From assembly GCA_002310075.1 (NCBI GenBank), contig DBXU01000074.1:16075-24780 (forward strand): a stretch of DNA of 8,706 bases, in the 5' to 3' direction. Of the stretch, positions 5,958 to 8,706 are shown piece by piece. Made by a program: the position numbers and the translations under genes. The notes beneath the pieces are model-generated. The model searched no databases. It was not told the origin of the DNA and saw only the letters and a list, made by a program, of their open reading frames with translations. The stretch comes from Bacteroidales bacterium UBA1204 (GTDB taxonomy: Bacteria > Bacteroidota > Bacteroidia > Bacteroidales > F082). The first letter of the stretch is position 1. Every line of letters begins with the position of its first letter.

Positions 5958-6478
5958 GGAATACTTTTCTGTTCATATTATTATGTTTTTGGATTGGCAT
6001 TCTCTCCGGATGCCGTGCCCAACTGGAAACGAGCAGACAGGAGGTGCACCGGCACGCCGAAGAGATAGGCGTGGAACTCCGCAGAGGCGATAGCCTGTGG
6101 AGTTCCATCGCCGAAAGGCTGAGATGCAAGATTGAATTCTACCCGATAGACTCCAATTCACTTTCTGTACTTTCATTTTCCGACTTTCCTGCCGTCCCGT
6201 CCGACACCGAGATCAACAACGCACCTGCGCCCTGGTGCGCCGGTGCCGGCCATGGGGCGGTGAAAAGCATCGAGTTCTCGATGGAGAAAACGGAAGAGGA
6301 GGTGAAGATGTCCAAGACGGATTCGACCTACAACGGCAAAACCGAAGACCAAGATACCCGGCAGAAGGAGACCTTCAACGAAACGCGGCACGACAATGGC
6401 ACGGTTGCCACTGTCGCCATTGTCGGCGCCGTGGCCTTGCTCGTGCTATTCATCATTAATATATATCGCAAGAAATGA
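5954..6478 (+). CDS. Probable unimolecular spanin (outer-membrane lipoprotein with C-terminal membrane helix)
   Basis: 174 residues. The N-terminus is a lipoprotein signal: basic start, hydrophobic core, lipobox L-S-G-C with C20 as the lipidated residue. The C-terminus has one hydrophobic helix at about 148-170 (TVATVAIVGAVALLVLFIIN) followed by basic YRKK, anchoring it in the inner membrane with the tail inside. Between lie about 125 periplasmic residues, the last part very charged (EKTEEEVKMSKTDSTYNGK onward). Lipobox plus C-terminal helix in one chain is the definition of a u-spanin such as T1 gp11, which fuses inner and outer membranes after wall breakdown. Position after the lysin supports this. 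Alternative: a tail-fibre or exclusion lipoprotein. Start overlaps the previous stop (ATGA). Confidence 0.82.
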   Translation: MRNTFLFILLCFWIGILSGCRAQLETSRQEVHRHAEEIGVELRRGDSLWSSIAERLRCKIEFYPIDSNSLSVLSFSDFPAVPSDTEINNAPAPWCAGAGHGAVKSIEFSMEKTEEEVKMSKTDSTYNGKTEDQDTRQKETFNETRHDNGTVATVAIVGAVALLVLFIINIYRKK

Positions 6479-6624
6479 TACGAACGGTTATAATAGACAA
6501 GGAAGTGGTGGCGCTCTCGTATGACGAGTCCAACGGGAAGGTCACGCTAGGCCACCTACAGGTTGTGCCCATTGGAATATGGAATAAGATTTATGAAAGG
6601 AACGAAAATGAAAAAGTACATTGA
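6475..6624 (+). CDS. 49-residue protein, unknown
   Basis: Begins in an ATGA overlap with the spanin stop (6475-6478). The product MIRTVIIDKEVVALSYDESN... is mostly short beta strands with a GIWNKIYERNENEK helix at the end. It overlaps the next gene by 17 bases. No family recognised. The call rests on the overlap pattern shared with every other junction of the operon. Confidence 0.58.
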   Translation: MIRTVIIDKEVVALSYDESNGKVTLGHLQVVPIGIWNKIYERNENEKVH

Positions 6625-6853
6625 CCCCGAGAACGAGCGTTACCGCTACTATGTGCGGGAATGCCTGAACGGCTATGCCCTGCAGGTGCTGATAGTGGAC
6701 CGTGACGAGAACGTGCCGCTCACGCCCCAGGTGGCGGCGCAGTTGCAGATAAGGCTGCCCGACGTCTACCGCATCCAAAACTGCACGCAGGAAGCGGCCG
6801 AAAATGCCCTCGATGAGGTGGCCGCACTGAACGGCTGGACCTCTGTTGTTTAG
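6608..6853 (+). CDS. Last gene of the portal-lysis operon, unknown
   Basis: 81 residues. ATG 6608 is preferred because AAAGGA (6596-6601) lies at proper distance; an in-frame ATG at 6593 and a TTG at 6563 are alternatives. The sequence reads MKKYIDPENERYRYYVRECL, then ALQVLIVDRDENVPLTPQVA, then a C-terminal helix (AAENALDEVAAL). It looks like a small soluble alpha-beta protein, acidic towards the end. No recognisable domain. The operon terminator begins 34 bases after its stop. Confidence 0.7.
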   Translation: MKKYIDPENERYRYYVRECLNGYALQVLIVDRDENVPLTPQVAAQLQIRLPDVYRIQNCTQEAAENALDEVAALNGWTSVV

Positions 6854-6887
6854 AGAGTTGTAATTCATTTTCATTTTTATTGTTTTT

Positions 6888-6921
6888 CCTCCGTGATTCG
6901 CCCGAATTGCGGAGGTTTTTT
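6888..6921 (+). terminator. Rho-independent terminator of the portal-lysis operon
   Basis: CCTCCG (6888-6893) pairs with CGGAGG (6910-6915). The inner ATTC/GAAT arms extend the stem, and TTTTTT follows at 6916-6921. A classic intrinsic terminator for rightward transcription; the A-free minus side makes leftward termination unlikely. Confidence 0.87.
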
Positions 6922-6990
6922 CTTTCCAAACCTGCAAGATTTTGATAGTTTTGGAAAAAATTGCACTTTTTTTGAAAAAAATCACTTTTT

Positions 6991-7023
6991 TTTGTTGCAA
7001 TGATAGTAATTTTACTATCTTTG
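6991..7023 (+). promoter_or_regulatory. hicAB promoter (TTTG / TATCTTTG)
   Basis: TATCTTTG at 7016-7023 matches TAnnTTTG. TTTG at 6991-6994 lies 21 bp upstream as the -33 element, with TTG at 6995-6997 as an alternative at 18 bp. The region before is full of A and T tracts (6950-6995), which helps promoter activity. Transcription would start near 7029, only about 17 bases before the hicA ATG. Confidence 0.65.
7002..7019. promoter_or_regulatory. Palindromic operator candidate over the hicAB promoter
   Basis: GATAGTAATTTTACTATC is an inverted repeat with two perfect 8-bp arms around TT. It overlaps the first half of the -7 box, so a bound dimer would block RNA polymerase. HicB proteins with a C-terminal helix-turn-helix, as here, are known to repress their own operon, so HicB is the natural binder; the binding itself is inference. 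Confidence 0.5.
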
Positions 7024-7045
7024 CAGCGTCAAACGATAGGAGAAA

Positions 7046-7240
7046 ATGAAGAGACTGAAAGTGATCGAAGTGATTAGGCTGCTTGAAGCCGACGGATGGG
7101 AGCTCTGCTACACCAAAGGCGACCACCGCCAATTCAAGCACCCGACGAAAACAGGGAAGGTGACTGTGAGAGGCAAGAAAAGCGAAGTGCTGAGCCAATT
7201 CATTCTCAACAGCATCAGGAAACAGGCAGGGTGGAAGTGA
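7046..7240 (+). CDS. hicA: HicA mRNA interferase toxin
   Basis: 64 residues, the normal length for HicA. It has the dsRBD-like HicA pattern: N-terminal helix KVIEVIRLLEADGWEL, then the catalytic strand GDHRQFKHP with the key His at 27, then TGKVTVRGKKSEVL and a last helix (SQFILNSIRKQ). HicA cleaves mRNA independently or in the ribosome and halts growth unless bound by HicB. Start ATG 7046 is preceded closely by AGGAG (7038-7042). It is the first gene of a toxin-first pair, as usual for hicAB. In a phage context such modules can act in maintenance or as anti-phage systems; this cannot be decided from sequence. Confidence 0.93.
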   Translation: MKRLKVIEVIRLLEADGWELCYTKGDHRQFKHPTKTGKVTVRGKKSEVLSQFILNSIRKQAGWK

Positions 7241-7250
7241 CCACCCTGCC
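7225..7250 (+). repeat. Perfect 10-bp hairpin spanning the hicA stop codon
   Basis: GGCAGGGTGG (7225-7234) is the exact reverse complement of CCACCCTGCC (7241-7250). The six-base loop AAGTGA contains the hicA stop TGA (7238-7240). No T-run follows, so it is not a standard terminator. It lies 34 bases before the hicB start and may stabilise the hicA end, pause polymerase or tune the toxin/antitoxin ratio. Confidence 0.75.
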
Positions 7251-7284
7251 ACTGACAAAGTGGAAACAACAAAAAAAAGTAGAT

Positions 7285-7707
7285 ATGGAAAAGAAGGTAA
7301 CAGTAAAAGTGTATGTCGAATGGGCCGACAAGAATTTCTGCGCCTCATTCGGCGAGAACGTGCCTGGCGTGGTGGCCATCACCGCCAAGGATGTCCGAGA
7401 ACTTAAAAAAGAGGTGGCCGAAACGCTACGCTTCCATGTGGAAGGCATGTTGGCCGATGGCGACGAGGTGCCGCAATGGCTCGTCGACGGCAACTATGAG
7501 TTTGAATTCAACTATGTGGATGCCGCAGCTTTGATCCATGCCTGCGAGCCATACGCCAGCATCGCGGCCTTGAGCCGTGCCACCGGCATCAACCAACGGC
7601 TGCTGAGCCACTATGCCAACGGCCTGCGTCATCCGCGCCCTGAGCAACGCCAACGCATCCTCGAGGGCGTTCACCGTATCGGACGCGAACTTCTATCAGT
7701 CGTATGA
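7285..7707 (+). CDS. hicB: HicB antitoxin with C-terminal DNA-binding domain
   Basis: 140 residues from ATG 7285; a longer in-frame start at 7096 would overlap hicA heavily and is rejected. Residues 1-80 form the HicB partial RNase-H-like fold: VKVYVEWADKNFCASFGE, PGVVAITAKDVRELKKEVAE with the GVV-A signature, then WLVDGNYEFEF. Residues about 88-138 are a helix-turn-helix (ASIAALSRATGINQRLLSHY ... HPRPEQRQRILEGVHRIGREL). HicB neutralises HicA by covering its active site and represses the operon through the DNA-binding domain. It starts 44 bases after the hicA stop without a Shine-Dalgarno site, after an A-rich leader; the hairpin at 7225-7250 lies between. Confidence 0.9.
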   Translation: MEKKVTVKVYVEWADKNFCASFGENVPGVVAITAKDVRELKKEVAETLRFHVEGMLADGDEVPQWLVDGNYEFEFNYVDAAALIHACEPYASIAALSRATGINQRLLSHYANGLRHPRPEQRQRILEGVHRIGRELLSVV

Positions 7708-7737
7708 CTATCGTTTGACAACGCGGAATGCGACTCC

Positions 7738-7768
7738 AAGCCCGTGCCTTCACAGGTGCGGGCTTTTA
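7738..7768 (+). terminator. Rho-independent terminator of hicAB
   Basis: AGCCCGTGCCT (7739-7749) pairs with AGGTGCGGGCT (7754-7764), 11 bp with two G-T pairs, around TCAC. TTTTA follows directly. It ends the transcript 60 bases after the hicB stop, just beyond the 12-base inverted repeat, so that repeat is part of the mature 3' end. Confidence 0.85.
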
Positions 7769-7772
7769 TCAT

Positions 7773-7895
7773 TTTCCTGACGTCAGGAAGATGGTATCAT
7801 TTTGCTGATGTCGACAAAATGATATTTGACCACCTATTTGACCACCTATTTGACCACCTATTTGACCACCTATTTCCTGATGCCAGGAAAATGGT
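7773..7895. repeat. Family of three related palindromes around CCTGAxGxCAGG
   Basis: TTCCTGACGTCAGGAA (7774-7789) is a perfect 16-bp palindrome. TTTCCTG (7873-7879) and CAGGAAA (7884-7890) form the second, around ATGC. The first and last are part of a 23-bp direct repeat (7773-7795 and 7873-7895) with three mismatches, placed exactly 100 bp apart. Between them TATCATTTTG (7795-7804) pairs with CAAAATGATA (7815-7824) around CTGATGTCGA, a third related version. Confidence 0.75.
7823..7875. repeat. 12-bp tandem repeat, four copies plus a partial
   Basis: TATTTGACCACC is repeated without change at 7823, 7835, 7847 and 7859, followed by TATTT (7871-7875). It lies between two palindromes. Identical copies point to recent expansion or strong constraint; such iterons are typical binding arrays for replication or control proteins, but can also be slippage products. 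Confidence 0.9.
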
Positions 7896-7966
7896 CTTAT
7901 GTTACTTTTTTGCCAAAAAGTAAAATTGACCGAGCACTTATGTTACTTTTTCGCCGAAAAGTTAAC
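7896..7966. repeat. Two AT-rich hairpins in direct repeat
   Basis: CTTATGTTACTTTTT occurs at 7896-7910 and 7937-7951. In the first copy TTACTTTTT (7902-7910) pairs perfectly with AAAAAGTAA (7915-7923) around TGCC. In the second, ACTTTT pairs with AAAAGT around TCGCCG, with an imperfect outer part. From memory, similar TTACTTTTTxxCAAAAAGTAA hairpins are scattered in Prevotella and Bacteroides intergenic DNA; not checked. Confidence 0.75.
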
Positions 7967-7993
7967 TTATAGGTTTACATAAAAGTTTACATG

Positions 7994-8060
7994 TACCCGA
8001 ATCCGCGTTTTTGGGTACATGACGACCGCTATATACCCGGATTTGCGTTTTTGGGTACAT
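7994..8060. repeat. Pair of 27-bp repeats with GTACCC/GGGTAC ends
   Basis: The copies at 7994-8020 and 8034-8060 match at 24 of 27 positions, 40 bp start to start. Each begins with TACCCG and ends with GCGTTTTTGGGTACAT, so each is also a small inverted repeat (TACCC...GGGTA). The second copy contains the likely -33 TTTG (8042-8045) of the next promoter, so binding here could control that gene. Confidence 0.8.
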
Positions 8061-8073
8061 ATATCTATTTTTG
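8042..8073 (+). promoter_or_regulatory. Promoter of the HIRAN gene
   Basis: TATTTTTG (8066-8073) matches TAnnTTTG and is followed by CAGC. TTTG at 8042-8045 lies 20 bp upstream as the -33 element. Start of transcription would be near 8080, about 20 bases before ATG 8101. The -33 element is inside the second 27-bp repeat. Confidence 0.68.
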
Positions 8074-8100
8074 CAGCACCAATCCTAAAATCTAAACATT

Positions 8101-8571
8101 ATGACAGTTATTTGGATATTATTGGGAGCTTTCCTGCTGGGTCTTATATTCTCGGCTCCCATGAAAAAGCAACAAACCGAGGAAACACCGGTAGAAGAGA
8201 AGAAGCCCGAACGCCAATTTGGTGTGTCGGTAGTTGAGACCTGGACCGAAGAAGTAGATGGCATTGAGTGCGACGTCGCCGACTTTGCCGTGAAAGGCCT
8301 CTACTTTCGATCCAAAGAAGACCAGAAGGCCGCAGAAACACTCCAAGTTGGCGACAAACTTATTATGGAGCCTGAGCCTAATAACCCTAAAGATCCCAAT
8401 GCTATAAAGGTACTGATGCAAGGTGGCCATCACATCGGATATGTCGATTCCAAATGTGCAGGCTATGTCAAAGACAATATGTATCGGCTTCATAAATTCG
8501 TCGTCAGCAAGGTGGACGACTATGGCGACCCGCCTTATATCTATGCCGATGCCTTCTTCAAAAAACAGTGA
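8101..8571 (+). CDS. Membrane-anchored HIRAN-domain protein
   Basis: 156 residues. The N-terminus is one hydrophobic helix (about 3-19, VIWILLGAFLLGLIFSA) followed by a Lys/Glu-rich linker (22-38). Residues about 60-130 are a HIRAN domain: FAVKGLYFR, then L-Q-V-G-D, MEPEPNNPKDPNAIKVLM and HHIGYVDSKCAGYV, with the hallmark EP-NP-DPNAI-V and IGYV elements. HIRAN domains of HLTF/Rad5-type enzymes bind 3'-OH ends of single-stranded DNA; stand-alone bacterial ones are little studied. A membrane anchor is unusual. It is single-copy, with its own promoter and no neighbour in an operon. Start ATG 8101 fits the promoter distance; no Shine-Dalgarno site. It could sense or hold DNA at the membrane, but this is inference. 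Confidence 0.88.
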   Translation: MTVIWILLGAFLLGLIFSAPMKKQQTEETPVEEKKPERQFGVSVVETWTEEVDGIECDVADFAVKGLYFRSKEDQKAAETLQVGDKLIMEPEPNNPKDPNAIKVLMQGGHHIGYVDSKCAGYVKDNMYRLHKFVVSKVDDYGDPPYIYADAFFKKQ

Positions 8572-8576
8572 TTTTT

Positions 8577-8608
8577 GGGAAATTTTCGGGAATTATGAGG
8601 AATTTCCC
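8577..8608 (+). terminator. Weak hairpin after the HIRAN gene
   Basis: GGGAAATT (8577-8584) pairs with AATTTCCC (8601-8608), six bases after the stop. The loop is 16 bases and only CTAAATTTTT follows, so it is a poor intrinsic terminator. It may still mark the transcript end. Confidence 0.4.
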
Positions 8609-8649
8609 CTAAATTTTTCCGAAAAACGCTTGCAGATTGGAAATTTATC

Positions 8650-8657
8650 TATATTTG
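8650..8657 (+). promoter_or_regulatory. Bacteroidetes-type -7 box at the window end
   Basis: TATATTTG matches TAnnTTTG and is followed by CAGCGTC, the same context as before hicA (TTTGCAGCGTC). A TTG at 8630-8632 is a possible -33 element at 17 bp, slightly short. It should drive a gene lying mostly beyond the window. Confidence 0.6.
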
Positions 8658-8670
8658 CAGCGTCTTACAG

Positions 8671-8706
8671 ATGAGTTTACTCATCACGCAGGGGCGGCGG
8701 AAACAG
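8671..8706 (+). CDS. Possible 5' end of the next gene (partial)
   Basis: ATG 8671 opens a frame that reads MSLLITQGRRKQ to the window edge without a stop. It begins only 13 bases after the -7 box, so its leader would be about 7 bases. The ATG lies inside a perfect hairpin GATGAG/CTCATC (8670-8685) around TTTA. Twelve codons are too few to name anything, and a start further right is equally possible. Confidence 0.3.
   Translation, partial: MSLLITQGRRKQ

Larger units (their letters stand above)
7028..7719. repeat. 12-bp inverted repeat flanking hicAB
   Basis: GTCAAACGATAG at 7028-7039, directly at the predicted transcript start, is the exact reverse complement of CTATCGTTTGAC at 7708-7719, which begins at the first base after the hicB stop. 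The repeat is neither longer nor imperfect at its ends. In the mRNA the two could pair and close a 668-base loop. The last bases of the upstream copy overlap the hicA ribosome-binding site (AGGAG 7038-7042). Confidence 0.7.
7708..8100. other. Repeat-rich non-coding region between hicAB and the HIRAN gene
   Basis: About 390 bases without a convincing gene. After the hicAB terminator come three related palindromes (7774-7789, 7795-7824, 7873-7890), a 12-bp tandem repeat (7823-7875), two AT-rich hairpins sharing a 15-bp direct repeat (7896-7923, 7937-7966), two GTTTACAT copies 12 bp apart (7973-7980, 7985-7992) and two 27-bp GTACCC-type repeats (7994-8020, 8034-8060). The promoter of the HIRAN gene is at the right end. 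This density is far above the rest of the window and suggests a protein-binding control region, a replication or packaging locus, or a cluster of dispersed host repeats. Confidence 0.65.

Noticed and set aside
6542..7348. 268-codon minus-strand frame spanning the operon end and hicA
   Set aside because: It would cross two genes, a terminator and a promoter on the other strand; low-complexity product.
7028..7719. Transposon terminal inverted repeats around hicAB
   Set aside because: No transposase lies between the repeats, and no target-site duplication is visible outside them. Kept only as an alternative to the RNA-pairing idea.
7823..7875. CRISPR array
   Set aside because: The repeats are 12 bp and directly adjacent, with no spacers between them.

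Overview
The window looks like part of a bacteriophage or prophage of a Bacteroidales host (Bacteroides/Prevotella-like). Four sites match the Bacteroidetes promoter form TAnnTTTG (540, 7016, 8066, 8650). Many starts lack a Shine-Dalgarno site, as is usual in that phylum. The protein types (portal-like protein, DUF6712-like protein, NlpC/P60 lysin, HicAB, HIRAN) fit a phage or an element derived from one. No integrase, terminase, capsid or tail gene is visible, so I cannot tell whether this is an integrated prophage, a free phage or a remnant.

Layout. Bases 1-216 hold the 3' end of an unidentified gene. Bases 217-572 are GC-rich and non-coding, with two strong hairpins and then a promoter-like box: a boundary between transcription units. 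Bases 573-6853 form a compact rightward gene chain closed by a clear terminator at 6888-6921. Most junctions are ATGA/GTGA overlaps. In order it carries a small unknown protein, a portal-like protein, a DUF6712-like protein, two small three-helix membrane proteins, a 241-residue unknown protein, two small proteins (one a zinc ribbon), a structured spacer, a tRNA with anticodon CAT, a two-helix membrane protein, an endolysin (SEC-C zinc motif plus NlpC/P60 peptidase), a 46-residue protein, a probable unimolecular spanin, and two small unknown proteins. The membrane proteins, lysin and spanin together make a credible Gram-negative lysis cassette: the holin opens the inner membrane, the lysin cuts the wall and the spanin joins the two membranes.

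Bases 6854-7768 hold a self-contained hicAB toxin-antitoxin unit with its own promoter, a palindromic operator candidate over the promoter, a hairpin at the hicA stop codon and a terminator. A perfect 12-base inverted repeat lies in the 5' and 3' untranslated regions and could pair over the hicA ribosome-binding site.

Bases 7772-8060 are a repeat-dense non-coding stretch: three related palindromes, a 12-bp tandem repeat (four copies), two AT-rich hairpins in direct repeat and two 27-bp GTACCC-type repeats that run into the promoter of the next gene. Bases 8101-8571 encode a HIRAN-domain protein with an N-terminal membrane anchor. The window ends with a promoter and possibly the first 12 codons of another gene.

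The observations most worth following are the RNA architecture of hicAB, the C33 tRNA with its structured neighbour, the SEC-C-tagged endolysin with a putative one-protein spanin, and the palindrome/repeat array. All family assignments come from reading motifs by eye; no database search was run.
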